Source: Podocnemis expansa
Lineage: Eukaryota; Chordata; Testudines; Podocnemididae
Length of the DNA stretch: 64,000 nt
Assembly: GCA_007922195.1 (NCBI GenBank)
Contig: ML682231.1
Location: 11,606-75,605 of the forward strand
Direction: 5' to 3'
The stretch's first letter is position 1. Each line of letters starts with the position of its first letter. The translations under genes and the position numbers were made by a program. The notes beneath the pieces were generated by a model. The model did no database searches and was not told the origin of the DNA. It saw only the letters and a program-made list of their open reading frames with translations. This document shows positions 45,471 to 56,865 of the stretch, piece after piece.

Positions 45471-45776
45471 CAGCCTAGGGGTTTACCTGGTGTGCTGCAT
45501 GCTGGCTGCTGCCCTGAGGAAACAAACTAAATGTTCTCCCAGCCATGTGGGAGATTAGCTCTGCCTTTGCCTCTCTCAATGAATTGTGGGCTGGGCTGAG
45601 CTTCCCTCCACCCTACCACGCAGACATGCTTCCTCAGCATGTACTTCCAGTACCCGGTGCGGTGCCAATGAAAACTTATGGGGGGCACCGCTGACGCTGG
45701 GCAAAATTCATCCGGGGCACTGCCTCCGAGATTTGGGGCATGTGCCTGGGCATGCCCAGTGCTAGCAACGCCCCTG

Positions 45777-46554
45777 GAGGAGGCACTGGATCTACAGAAT
45801 AACTTTGAATTTCAAGTTGGTAAAAGCATGAATTTAAACACTATGCTGACTAAGTCTGAGGAATATCGCTTGCCAAAAATTAATGTGACTTTTGAGAGGC
45901 ATAGATTTTTTTACATGTGTGCAAAAACCGGATAACACCATGGAGCAATATGTTACAGAATTAAGGAAACTCAGTAGAAGTTGCAACTTTGGTGGCTTGG
46001 CAGAGTCTCTGATCAAAGACAGACTCATTTTTGACATTACAGACAATGTGTTAAGAGAAAGACTGCTCAGAGCAGGGGAGATCTCTTTGAATGAAGCCCT
46101 CCAAATACGTAGGGCCACTGAAATGGTAAAAACACAAGTAAAAGAACTGAATTCACCAGAATGGACAGTTCATGCACTTAGACAAACTGCATATAGCCAG
46201 AGTGGTTCAAATCACAGTGTGGAACCAACCCCTGCTATCAGGAAAACTGAGTCCAAACAGTCTTGTGGCAAGTGTGGATCATGGCATGGTCCCAAACAGT
46301 GTTTTGCCTATGGGAAACTCTGCCATAACTGTGGGAAACTTAATAATTTTGCAAACTGCTGCAGATCCCAAAAGCGGAAAAATCAAGTGCATTTGGTTAC
46401 TGACAGTGAGACTGAGGAGTGCTTTGTAGATGTACTAGGATCAAGCAAACCTAGTGAGAGGGACTGGATACTGCCTCTGTCAGTGAATGGAACAGTCATT
46501 GCACTGAAACTAGACACAGGAGCTCAGGTTAACATTTTCTCTGCAAGAGATTAA
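45777..46554 (+). pseudogene. Gypsy gag 3' part and protease start, frameshifted
   Basis: Resumes gag right of the hAT element. A frameshift occurs at a T-run (45905-45911). The downstream part is open from 45892 to a TAA at 46552: MEQYVTELRKLSRSCNFGG and a gag core, then a zinc knuckle CGKCGSWHGPKQC (C-x2-C-x3-H-x4-C), a second knuckle CHNCGKLNNFANC in which the His is Asn, and the protease motif LKLDTGAQVNIF (about 46505-46540) with the DTGA active site intact. Gag and protease lie in one frame here, as in many vertebrate gypsy elements. Confidence 0.85.
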
Positions 46555-47066
46555 GAGAGACTGAGAATAAGACCTAAGGTGGGACCAAGAAACATAAAAG
46601 TAACTGGGTATTCTGGAACAAATATACCTGTGCAGGGTCACCATGTATAGGCTGCCTTTCATTGTAGTTCCATAGGAGGTGACACCAATTTTGGGCCTGG
46701 CTGCCTAGAAGAAACTGAATCTGGCAAAAAGGGTTCTCTCAGTAGAAGATAGTGCCGCCATCTGGCTATGAGGCACACCTTGCAGAATATTAGGACCTGT
46801 TTCAGGGATTCGATTGCTTGCAAGGTGAACATACAATCCGCATAAACAAGCAGGTCCCTCCAGTTATTCATCCATGTAGAAAGGTGCCATTTGCACTCTG
46901 TGATAAACTCAAGGCTGAGCCTGAAGGATGGAAGCAATGCAAGTAATACAAAAAATAGAGGAGCCAACAGAATGGGTGAGCTCCCTAGTCCTAGTGCAAA
47001 AAATTAATGGCCAGCTATGCATATGCTTAGGTCTCAGAGACCTCAACAGAGCTATACAAAGAGAAT
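46555..47066 (+). pseudogene. Gypsy protease to RT N-terminus, decayed
   Basis: Several frames are needed to follow it. Near the right end, the RT entry block (KINGQLCICLGLRDLNRAI) is recognisable up to 47066, where DIRS-b interrupts. Most of the linking region is too decayed to assign. Confidence 0.65.
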
Positions 47067-47067
47067 G

Positions 47068-47350
47068 TTAGGTTACTTACCAGTAACCATCCATCTTTGA
47101 GATGGGCTGCTTGGATTCATTCAGAAATAGGTGTCTCCATGCCAGAGTGCCAGATTGGTCGGAACTTTTTGCTATAGACTGTCAGAAGAGGGCAGGCAGC
47201 CACTGCCCCCTGCACCACCTCGTGGCTATATATGTGGCTGCCGCCTGGCCCCTCCCCAGTTCCAACTCCAAAAGTGGGGATGGGGGGAGGGCTCTGAATG
47301 TATCCGAGCAGCCCTTCTCAAAGAAGGATGGTAACTTGTAAGTAACCCAC
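47068..47350. repeat. Inverted repeat at DIRS-b left end
   Basis: GGTTACTTACCAGTAACCAT (47077 area), CATCTTTGAGATGGGCTGCTT and ATTCATTCAGAA are complementary to the block near 47295-47350 (GAATGTATCCGAGCAGCCC, TTCTCAAAGAAGGATGG, TAACTTGTAAGTAACCCA). A second direct copy of the terminus (TTCTTCAAGTGCTGCTCAG) follows at once. This resembles the terminal/internal complementarity of DIRS elements. Confidence 0.7.
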
Positions 47351-48945
47351 TGTTCTTCTTCAAGTGCTGCTCAGATACATTCAGAAATAGGTGACTTCTA
47401 GCCATGCTGATGGATGGTGTGTGGGGTTGGCTCTTCTGCCTTCAGCACGGCATAACTCCAACATGGGTATTTGTCCAACGAGCAGCGTCCTGGAGAGGTC
47501 TAAGAGATTGACCCAAGGACCGTCGCCCCAGCAAGGTTAAGCAGGGATTGCAGGACCTAACCCAGTGCAGAAAGTAGGCCCCGTTTGTCCAAGTGCCTAA
47601 TGTGCTTAAACAGGAGGGCCTGAGGTCACGTTACACATAAGCGAGATTCCAGACCATCATGATTGAAGTAAACTCTGACACTCTGCCTAAAGGCATATTG
47701 GCAGACGTGTGAGGAAACCAGAAGATTAGTGTTTTGACAGCAACACAAGTAAACGTACCTCCTATAAAGGAATTCAGAAGGCGGTAGGGTTGTCGGGTTG
47801 GCATGGGTGGATACTGACACTGCCATAACCAGTTTAGGGAAGGTAAACCATGTTACCCTCAGCTTGTCAGTATGAGCCACTTGCATGCCATGAGCCCGAT
47901 AGGTACGGAAATCTGGTGTTTGGCATCCCATAGAAGAGGTGGACCACCAGTGGGTAGGGTCTAGGAGAGTTACTTCGTCCTAGGTTGAAAGAGGAAGTAC
48001 AAGCAGCCAGAGGCAGCAGCTGACAACCTCAGGGAGCACACTGCAAATGAAGCACCAGATCACCACAGGAAAAGGCAGGTGCCTGGCCACCGAATGGCCC
48101 TATGCAGGGCAGGGCAGGTGAAGAACTTCCAGCAAGCCTGATGAGTATTTCCCAGGGCTATGAGAGACTACCAATGGCACTGTGGTGGTCCTCATTGAAT
48201 AAGAGTGCCAGTATCAATAATGTTGTGTCGACATGAGGAAGTGGTATTATCGTCATTTCCCCTGTCTTTTCATCTTTCTCTTTTTTTTTTTTAATTGGCA
48301 ATTGGCTAGAGGAGTATACAAGGAGCTGAGTGTGATAACGCAATGGCCAGGGGAGGGCACATAAGTATGGTAGTCCTGAGTGTCAAGTTCTGTGGCCTAC
48401 GGGACTAGGCTCACGTTGGCTTACGTGACCTTGTAGCACTGGGATGAGTCTAACCAGTGTAGCCCCCACCTTTAGCCTGGCAACGCACGGAGACATGTGT
48501 CAGGATTGGGGCACCCCAAGGAAACAACCCCTAGGGACCTGGGATGTGGGGGGGGGAGGAACAGCATCTACTGAGGGAGTGCAGAAGGTTCACCCCCAAA
48601 GATGCACATCCCACAGCCTCCTTTAAGACACTTCTGGTTTATCTGGAGCGCCTTCTATGAAAGTGCTGTTGTCGCTGTTAGAAGTTATGCTGAGAGTGGG
48701 TTCTATCAGAGATGGGTAGCTGCCAAATTCCCAGTCGGTGGTTGGGATGCTGGCTGGTGTAATAAGAGGTCTATCAAGCGAGAAAGATGCCGAGTGGTTG
48801 GTTAGGCCTGAGCATAATGCCAAATCACGACTGCAGTGGCTAGAAAACCTGACCGTGATGAGGAAGCGGGAACTGCACCCACAGTATATCCAAGCGGGGT
48901 TATCCCAGACTAGACCAGGGTGGATGTGGCGCTATGACCATCCTA

Positions 48946-49373
48946 GGCTATGTCCACACATATATCATTATTTCAAAATAACCCATTTCAAAATGAGTTA
49001 TTTCAAAATAAGTTAATTTGAATTAACAGTTTGTTAATTCAAATTAAGGGAAAGCCTGCTTTCGAAATAGCCATTGTTTCGAAATGGTTATTTCGAAACA
49101 AGGCCATTTGGACATGTTGTTTCGAAACAGTTGTTTTGAAACAACGGTGTTGTTTTGAAACAACGTGTCCAAATGCTGTTGTTTCGAAACAACCGTTTCG
49201 AAACAACAGCTATTTCGATTAGATGCGAGGTTTAACAGTTTTGAAATTACAGCCGTTATTTTGAAACAACGGGTCCTGTTGTTAAGAAATAATGGTGCAT
49301 GGAGTGGACATGCTGCTGCTTATTTTGAAACAATCTCTGTTGTTTCGAAATAAGAAGCCTGTGTGGACATACC
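48946..49373. mobile_element. Palindromic MITE nested in DIRS-b
   Basis: Starts GGCTATGTCCACAC and ends GTGTGGACATACC, flanked by CCTA on the left and TCTA on the right. It closely follows the 2122-2525 copy, including the GATTAGATGCGAGGTTTAAC segment. Confidence 0.75.
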
Positions 49374-50798
49374 TCTAGTGAAGAAGCTACAAGAGGCCCC
49401 CCCCCCGTAGACTCTGGGTGGGGGAGTGATGACTGAGGTCAGACTCAAACCCCACATGAGGGAGTGGTCTGCAGACCATACCGGTGGAGTTCAACTTGGG
49501 GGGGTACCCAGCCCAGGTCTTGGGCCCCTTACTCTGAGGGTAAAGACCTCTTGGCTACTCACTGAACTGTCCAAGCAGCATCGACCGTGAGTTTGATGGG
49601 GAAAAGCAGAAGAACAAGTGTCTTCACCTCTAGGCGAGTGGTAAAGAGGTGGAAGAAAACATGGGTATTATTACGTCATCTCCTCTGCAGGCTGTGACCT
49701 GAAATCCCCCTGATTCAGTTGGGGAGAATGGGCACATTAGCAGTAGGAAGAGAGAGGAAGGAGGGGAAGTGACATCAGTTCACTTCATCAAGGGAAAGGG
49801 TGTCCCTGTATGGGTTAAGGCTTAAAGGGCATTCTGGTTGGCTGTCATTGACAGGCCCGGGGAGAGAGAGAATCCATTGATCAAAAGGGTAGCTCATCTT
49901 TATGAGAGAATGGAAAGTAGAAGATGGGGCTGGGGTCTAGTTAGCGAGACCCCTCACCAAGTTGTTTGCCAGGCTGTGAACCAGCTGGTGGTAGAAAGCA
50001 TTAGGGTTTTACCACTAGTATGAGGACCACGAGTGCATCGTTGGCCAGTCTCTGGCCTGCAAGTCCGGTACTTGAGCAGGAGTGAAATGTCTGCCCTGTG
50101 AGGTTGATCAGGTACAAGCTATGTTTAGGAGCAGCTAATAAGATTTGACAATCAGATTGGTCAGGGTTGCATATGGGAAGGGAGGGAAGGGTCCTTCCAT
50201 CCCCCACCTTTCAGATGCTCCCTATGAGAGGGAAGTGAGAGTCAACAAGGGATTCTTCAACCGTCCAGTTCGAGAGTAGGACGGAGAGCTTTCTCCATGG
50301 GAAAGCATGCAGGAGTGACGTTCCCAGGTGTTGGGATAGTTGCAGTCAGCAGAAGGCCCGTTTAGTTTGGAATGGGGATCGATGGGGCAATACACTCTAA
50401 TAAGTGGAGTATATCCCATAAACTTTGAGTATTCCAAGGGGTGAGGAGTTGCTGCCCAAGGGAGGGTGTTGTGTGGGGGGCATGATAGCACCCTGGGAGT
50501 AAAACTGTTCTCTAGAGTATGCCCACGGGTATTGGGCTGCAGGTCTCCATTGTGACTGCTGCAAGAGGGTTAACAGCTGGGGTATGGACAAGGTAGAACC
50601 TTAACCCTACCTGAGGAAGGAGAGGCTGCTTAATCTCTGAGTTATCCACCAGAGAGGTCTGTGCTGGAATTAGTCATGGGTTAGCCAGTACAGCCACAGG
50701 CTGCTAATTGGCTAGCTATCGGGCAGTGGAGAAATCGAACAGCCACCCTTTGCTTAAGCCCCGATTTCTTGAGACATTGTTCCGAGGCAGTGGGCACT

Positions 50799-53700
50799 TC
50801 ATGGCAGGTCAATGAAGCTGTGATTAGAATCAATATTGCTGAATAACAAGGCGGAATCCCTCCCCGGAGTTGGGCGGGGTAGGGCCTTGCCAGGAAGGTC
50901 CCCAGGGTGAGTTTTGAACTGAAGTTGTGGTGGTGAGGATTGAAGGGGGCAGTTTGCCATGGGCCATGGGGCTGGAGAGTATGGGAGAGCTCCTGTTGAG
51001 AGAAGTCTAACGTATTTCAGCTCCCCTCTGGGGTCACGAGTGGTACCCAAGCTGGCCGAGGTTTCTGGGGGAAAGAGGGTGTTGCTCCCAAAGGGGAGAT
51101 CGAGGGCCACCTCTTGAGAGGCCAGGGGTACTCTGGCCTCCTGTAGCCAGGCTGCATGGTGCAGGGTTACTGCTGAGGCCATTGTGCAGGCCGCCGTATC
51201 CACCACATCTCATGCCGACAGGAGGAGGTCCTGGGAGGCTATTTTACCTTCCTCCAAGAAGGCATCATACTCTTCCTTGGCCTCTGGTGGGAGTAGGTGT
51301 CTAAATCTGTTCAATGCCTCCTACACATCCAACATGCACCTGCTGGTTAGGGCCTGGTTATTTGCAATCCGCAACTGGAAGGCCGAGGAGGTGTATACCT
51401 TTCTACCCAGCAGCTCTAACTCCTTTGCATCCCTCAATGTTGGGAGGGGATAACAGGAGGTCTGTCCCGGCCCTAAGGCTGCTTCCACCACAGCACGAGG
51501 TGGGACTGGGTGGTGGGCTAGTGAGGAGAACTCTGATCCCAGGAGTCTGTACTTGAGTCCCACCGTATCTGAGACCAGGGAGATGGAACCCAGGATTTGC
51601 CAGCGGGAGGAGGCCAAGTCCCAGACGCTGGGGTGGAGGGGAACTGTGACCAGCTCCACCAAGGAAAATACTGTTACCAACTTTGCCCACCAATTCGGGG
51701 TATGCTCATTTATTAGGGTTGCTTTCTCTATGGGGAAGATGGTAATTCTATTAGTGTGCTGCTTGTGCCACTTGTGTTTCTATAGAGGTGCATCTGAGTG
51801 GACTGGGTCTATCAGCACTCTCAGCTGACCCCTTATGTGTCCCTGAACTCAGTAGGCTGGGTCACACAGCACTTCTCTGCTGCTACCCTTATGTGCCCCT
51901 GTACCACACCAAACTAGGCTTGATTATGGATCTTGAGCAGGCTGGGTCACACAGCACTTCTCAGCTGCTACCCTTATATGCCCCTGGACTCAATCAGGCT
52001 GGGTCACACAACACTTTTCAGCTGTCACCCTTATATGCCCCTGGAGTCAATCAGGCTACTATCCCTATCAATGAGCAAACCTTACAGGGTTGTGGGCATT
52101 ACAGGGATCTTTGGCTAGGTAATAGAAGCGTTGCTGCAAAGTGATATAAAGCAACCAAGACCACAAAGGAGAGGAAATGGAGTCTTAGAAGAGTCTGGAA
52201 ACTGGCTTGATAACAAAAGGCATTTTATTGCTAGGTATCTAAAACTTGTACTACTACTGTACTACTACTAATAATTACAAAGGAGAGAAGAATACCCCAA
52301 AATACCCAGTTACAGCATTGATAAACATACAAGGAAAGAACAACGCCCAGCTACAATATTACCTAGATTCTACTGTACCAGACCTACAGAGAGAGAGTCA
52401 TAATTAACAAAGAGGGAGAGAGGTTGGGGGAGAGAGGGGAGGGGGGGTGTCTCACCACTCTGTGTAGCAGAAAGGTTTCCAGGTTCTGTAGATCAGGGTC
52501 AGAGGCTGGATGGAAATTAAGCTCCCACAGCAATCAGCAAGGAAGAAAAGCCAAATCCCAGTGGAAATGATACAGCTTTAGATCCAAGCATCAGGACTCA
52601 GGACTCAATCCAGACTCACACAGGATTCAGACAGGATCCAGTCAGGACTTGCACAGGACACACACTACACACTGTTGGATGTGGGTAACCGTTTTTTATA
52701 AGGACTTGTTTATGTGGCCAATACACATTCCTGGCTGGGTGTAATGGTTCAGAGAAGCCCACAATACAGTCAGGCAGACTCAGTATTTTGGGTATCAATT
52801 ATCATGTCTGTGACTAGAATGGTCTGATAATTGCTGAGTTTGTTCGTGTTGGTGTGAGATCCCCCATCAGGCAATGCTTCCCTGCTTCTTCAATCCCAGA
52901 GTTCAGTGTGGTTTCTGCTTCTTCAATCCCAGGGTTCAGTGCGGTTCTTGCTTTGGAGCCTGTCTCTCCATAGTCAATGCTAATGAAGCTCCATTTACTG
53001 TGCTGATGGCTTTTGGATATGGGCAGATAAGGATGTCTCCCATTTCCTACTGTTTTTGGTTTTCAGTTCAAGCAGAGGTTGGGGAATGTGGGGGGGGGGG
53101 AGGCACAGGCTGGATACTATGCTCTGATTCCTCAAGAACACAGAGCTAACACGTAACAATACGGGGCCAAATAGAATGTCAGATGGCACCTCAGAGGATT
53201 GAACCTCGATATCCATATGAGCTGATGCACGGTGCAAGAGAACAAAATCTGCCCTCATGTTGCATGTGTAAGATGATGGTACCAGATTTAGGGCTCTCCC
53301 CGGTGCTGTGAGTGGTACTGGCATGGTTGCAGAGGCCTCCGGTGGGAACAGTTCTTGAGGGTGGTACTGGAAGGACGATAGTGCTGAAACCTGGCACCGA
53401 GGCCGCTTACAGGTCTTTGAGACTCCTTCACCCGAGCTGGAGCAAGAGGAATGATCTGGGGACCCACGGGGCAGTACCGGGGATGGCAGGGTGATATGCT
53501 GCCCAGGGGATGGCTCCATGGCACCAGGCCCCAAAGGGGGGGCAGGCTCTGCCTCAGAGCCCAGGGCCGGTGGTGGGGAAGGGGAACAGTGCCGCTTGTG
53601 CTGCGCCCATGCCTTCGACATGAAGACCGGTTTCCCCCTTCTAACTGGCATTGGGGAGGGAGGTGTAGGCAGCATGAGAAGGGCTCTGGCAGCCTCTACT

Positions 53701-54237
53701 GCCTCCAGGGTTCTCGGACCAGCACTGATCCCAAGCGGTCCAGGGAGGAGCCCCATGTCAAAGGCGCGGGGCTAGGTCAGTGCTGCGGTACCAGGGTCGA
53801 CTGTGCCCAGTCCCAGGGGGAGCCCCGTCTCAGCAACGTGGGGCTATGTCAGTGCCATGGTACCAGGGTCAACTGTGCCTGGTCCCAGGGAGAGCCCCAT
53901 CTCGGCGACTCAGGGCATGATGGCAACGTGGGACTGAGATCGGTACTGAGCTTGTCCTGCGGCCCCTGTCAGCACGGTGCCAGATGGGTTCTAGTGCGAA
54001 CTGGCATACAGTGCTGCAGGAGGCCCCGAAGCCTTGGGGGAGGAGTGCCGAGCCTGCTCGGAGGCCAGGGCACGGCACCTTTGCTCCCTGTCCTTGATTG
54101 TTCCTTGGCTTGAAGGACAGAGAGATGGAGCAAGCGGTGACCATATGGCTCTCGCCCAGGTACCGGAGGTGCTTCTCATGGGGATCGTCTCACAGGAAGG
54201 TCTTGCCGCCATTGGCACAGGGTTTGAACCCTGGCAT
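50799..54237 (-). pseudogene. DIRS-b gag-like ORF1, split by a solo LTR
   Basis: Reading right to left: ATG at 54237 (MPGFKPC...), then TIKDREQRCRALA, a Ser/Pro-rich middle through 53.2 kb with frameshifts, interruption by the solo LTR (51672-53158), then ANNQALTSRCMLDV and the C-terminal VDTAACTMASAVTLHHAAWL...LDLPFGSNTLFPPE. The zinc motif of DIRS-a and DIRS-c is disrupted here. The C-terminal LAP2-alpha-like domain is well kept. Confidence 0.72.
51672..53158 (-). mobile_element. Solo LTR, 1.49 kb, 4-bp TSD, nested in DIRS-b
   Basis: On the plus strand it starts TGTTACCAACTTTGCCC and ends ACACGTAACA, flanked by ATAC on both sides (51668-51671 and 53159-53162). It is the same family as 10982-12445, including the 60-bp VNTR (about 51800-52060). 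It separates two parts of the DIRS-b gag. Confidence 0.92.
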
Positions 54238-54588
54238 GGCCGCTGATGAAGGAGTGTGGTGTTTCAGCCTGAGAGGGGAGATATTCTTTGGTGGAAGTAT
54301 GTCCACCAATAGGTGCTCCCTGCCAGGTGAAAAGCTCATTAAGTGAACGATGAACAGGCTGTTTGCGAAGCACAAGGAGTGGGCAGTTCCACAACCAATG
54401 TGAAGGTGGAAGAAATGAAACTGGGGTGGGGCTGGGCGGCGGCCACATATATAGCCATGGGGTGGCATGGAGGGCGGTGGCTGCCTGCCCTCTTCTGACA
54501 GGTTAGGGCAAAAAGTTCCAACCAATCCAGTGCTCTGGCACGGAGACACTTATTTCTGAATGTATCCAAGCAGCGCTCAAAGAAGAAC

Positions 54589-55309
54589 ATTTCAAACTAC
54601 CAACTAGAGAAGAGATTATGGCTCAGTTTGCAAATGCTCAATACTTCAGTAAATTGGATGCATCCTCTGGATTTTGGCAGCTGAAGTTAACAGAGGAAAG
54701 TTCGAAATTATGCACATTTAATGCTCCATTCGGAAGATGCAGATTTTTATACTTACCTTTTGGTATAGCTTCAGCATCAGAGGTGTATCACAAAACTACA
54801 CACATGATCTATGAACATATTAGTGGCGTAGACACCTCCATGGATGACGTCATCATGTGGGGCTCTACAAAAGAGGACCATGGTTGTTGGCTTTGGAAAG
54901 TGTTGGATGCAACTAGAGCTGCAAACCTCAAACTAAATAAGGAGAAATGTGTGTTAGGAGTTAGAGAACTGACTTTTATAGGGGATATTGTTTCCCATGA
55001 AGGTGTAAAACCAGATAAGAGGAAGATTTCAGCCATTGAAATAATGCCACATCCCCAGTCAAAGAAAGATGTTCAACCTTTTCTGGGAATGGTTAACTAT
55101 CTTGGAAAATTCATACCCAATCTTTCTGCCAAGGTGCCACCATTGAGACAACTCCTACAGGACAAAAATGAATGGTACTAGGATGCTCCACAGGAGGAAT
55201 CATGGAAAAGTTTAAAACAAGACTTGATACAGGAACCAGTACTGAAATTTTATGCTCCAGAGAAGCCCATTAAAATTTCAGTGGATGCGTCACAGTCTGG
55301 GTTGGGTGC
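54589..55309 (+). pseudogene. Gypsy reverse transcriptase, central and C-terminal part
   Basis: Continues RT right of DIRS-b: FSKLDASSGFWQLKL (first catalytic Asp, about 54650), FNAPFGRCRFLYLPFGIASA, then SMDDVIMWG where the usual Y/F-x-D-D has Ser-Met-Asp-Asp (about 54835), followed by the connection region VLGVRELTFIGDIVSHEG and FLGMVNYLGKFIPNLS. A TAG stop at 55179-55181 replaces a Trp codon. The text continues in frame to the start of RNase H at 55309, where the TIR element interrupts. Confidence 0.85.
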
Positions 55310-55799
55310 AATGTTCCCTCTAAGCTGCGTGCGTGCGCCCATGCGCAGCAGGAATCACTCAGTGGTGCAGCAATCTCTGCCAGCAGCACAGCACTGCCGG
55401 CAGCCACGGAGCCTAGCCAGCTGGAAGACACAGTCTTCTGGCTGGCAGGAAGCTGCGGCAGCCTACGGCAGTTTGAAATTTCCCGCCCTCATCATGCTGA
55501 GGGTGGCAGCAGCCTGTGGCCAGGGAGCAGCTCCAGACGCCAGACAAGGGGGAAGGGGGGGCTTTCGGGGGATCAGATTGTGGAACGGGGCAAAGGGGGG
55601 TTGGCTGGGAAGGTGCCGGGAGTCGGGGAAGTAGGTGGAGAAGCAGCTCGAGCTGGGGTTGGCCAGAGAAACTGGCCAATGAGTGGCAAAGGGTCTTGGC
55701 CAGGGGTTGCTTAAACTAGTCCTGCTGCAGGTTTAGAATGTAATTGCTAGCCTTGGAGCCCTTCAGCACAGGTGCCCCCCTGCATGGGAGAACCCACCA

Positions 55800-55965
55800 A
55801 TAAATCCCCCAGACACACAGACACACAAAGCCAACCCCCAGACATACACACACACACACACACGCGCACACACACACACACACACAATCCCAGACAGACA
55901 CACACACAGAGCCAACCCCAGACAGACAGACAGACAGACACACACACACACACACACACACACAG
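55800..55965. repeat. (CA)n and (CAGA)n compound microsatellite
   Basis: Several CACACA runs separated by CCAGACAGACAGACAGAC and AGCCAACCCCAGAC units. Long Cys/Val-rich frames on the minus strand are artefacts. Confidence 0.9.
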
Positions 55966-56044
55966 CCATTGATGCAGGCACTAAGTGATGTCAGCATAGC
56001 AACTCAGCTTGCACCCAGCAGCTTGGCTTGCACTCAGTATGTCA

Positions 56045-56865
56045 TAAAATGAACAAGGAGCGCTTTGGCACTTAAAAGACTAACAATTACATTTATTGCA
56101 TAAGCTTTTGTGGGAGGAAATGCCACGTCATCAGACTTGCATCATAAGTTCCTCCATCTTCAAAGCATCAGATGAACTGAATTTTCTCCCACAAAGGCTC
56201 ATGCAATAAATATAATAGTTAGTCTTTAAGGCTGTGTTCACACAACATTTTTGTTTTGAAACAACGAGGTTGTTTCGAAACCAAAAAAAGCATGTTTACA
56301 CGACGCACAGTTGTTTCAATACAACGGGAAGTTAAACCCCATTTGGGGGTGAAACAACCTTGTTTCAAAATCGTTGTTTCGAAACAATGCATGTGAACAT
56401 GTTGTTTCAGAACAAGGTGTTCCAAAACAACATTTGAAGGGCTGCCGCCTCAACACCCTGGCCAGGGAGCCCTCAGCACCCTGGCCAGGGTGTTGAGGGG
56501 TGGGCCGTTGGCACCAGCTGGGTGCTGCGCAACCCAGCGGTGATCCCCGCGGGTGCCTGCAGCCCCCCTCTGCAGGCATCAGTGGGGTTCAGCGCTGGGC
56601 TGTGATGTGTGTGCAGCCCCCTCCCCAAGCAAAATAGCATGTTCACACTGTGAACTTGCTATTTCGTTTCCCGCCTTTTTCCTTATTTCGAAGTAACTTT
56701 TTGCTAATTCGGCTTAAGTTATTTCAAAATAAGTTGTTATTTCGATATAAGTTGTTTCAAAACAACTTATATCGAAATAACCCCGTGTGTGTGAACACAG
56801 CCTAAGTGCCACAGGATCCTTCTTTGTTTTACTGAACTAGACTAACACCGCTGCCCCTTTGGATC
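56045..56865. mobile_element. Penelope-like fold-back, interrupted by a MITE
   Basis: Antisense 3' end (56045-56150) and sense 3' end (about 56155-56229 continuing at 56806-56865) face each other through their hammerhead-like ends. The antisense copy preserves CTGATGA (complement of TCATCAG at 56129-56135), but its GAAA is AAAA. The sense half is cut by the MITE at 56230-56802 within GTCTTTAA|GTGCCAC. Confidence 0.65.
56230..56802. mobile_element. Palindromic MITE, 3-bp TSD TAA
   Basis: Starts GGCTGTGTTCACACA, ends TGTGTGAACACAGCC, and is flanked by TAA on both sides (56227-56229 and 56803-56805). The interior has TTGTTTCGAAACAAC words and a GC-rich hairpin (CACCCTGGCCAGGG repeated) like that at window positions 1-30. 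The perfect TIR and TWA-type TSD fit Harbinger. Confidence 0.82.

Larger units (their letters stand above)
40846..45776. mobile_element. hAT element, 4.93 kb, perfect 8-bp TSD, no transposase
   Basis: Left end CAGGGTGTTGCTGG and right end CTAGCAACGCCCCTG are inverted (CAGGGNYGTTGCTRG). Identical 8-bp duplications GAGGAGGC flank it (40838-40845 and 45777-45784), and the gag text is continuous across the site when one copy is removed. TSD length and CAGGG termini define the hAT superfamily. I found no hAT transposase frame; the longest frames are about 100 codons. It contains a Penelope-like fragment (43152) and a C-rich tandem repeat (45190), so parts of its length are secondary. Confidence 0.9.
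47067..54588 (-). mobile_element. DIRS-b, complete DIRS-type element inside gypsy RT
   Basis: Starts GTTAGGTTACTTACC and ends AAGAAGAAC, that is GTT...AAC in inverted orientation. The inverted terminal regions cover about 47085-47275 and 54410-54588 (CAGATTGGTCGGAACTTTTTG on the left, CAAAAAGTTCCAACCAATCC on the right) and share a GGCTATATATG core. The gypsy RT frame is continuous when the element is removed, with no duplicated target bases, as expected of tyrosine-recombinase integration. Gag lies on the minus strand from 54237 leftward. I found no RT or recombinase frame. Without its nested LTR and MITE it is about 5.6 kb. Confidence 0.82.

Noticed and set aside
45191..45558. Pro-rich and Gly-rich frames
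   Set aside because: Translation of the C-rich tandem repeat on either strand.
53451..54113. 220-codon plus-strand frame
   Set aside because: Shadow of the DIRS-b gag on the minus strand; GC-rich and without a domain.
55716..55997. Cys/Val-rich frames on the minus strand
   Set aside because: Translation of the (CA)n compound microsatellite.
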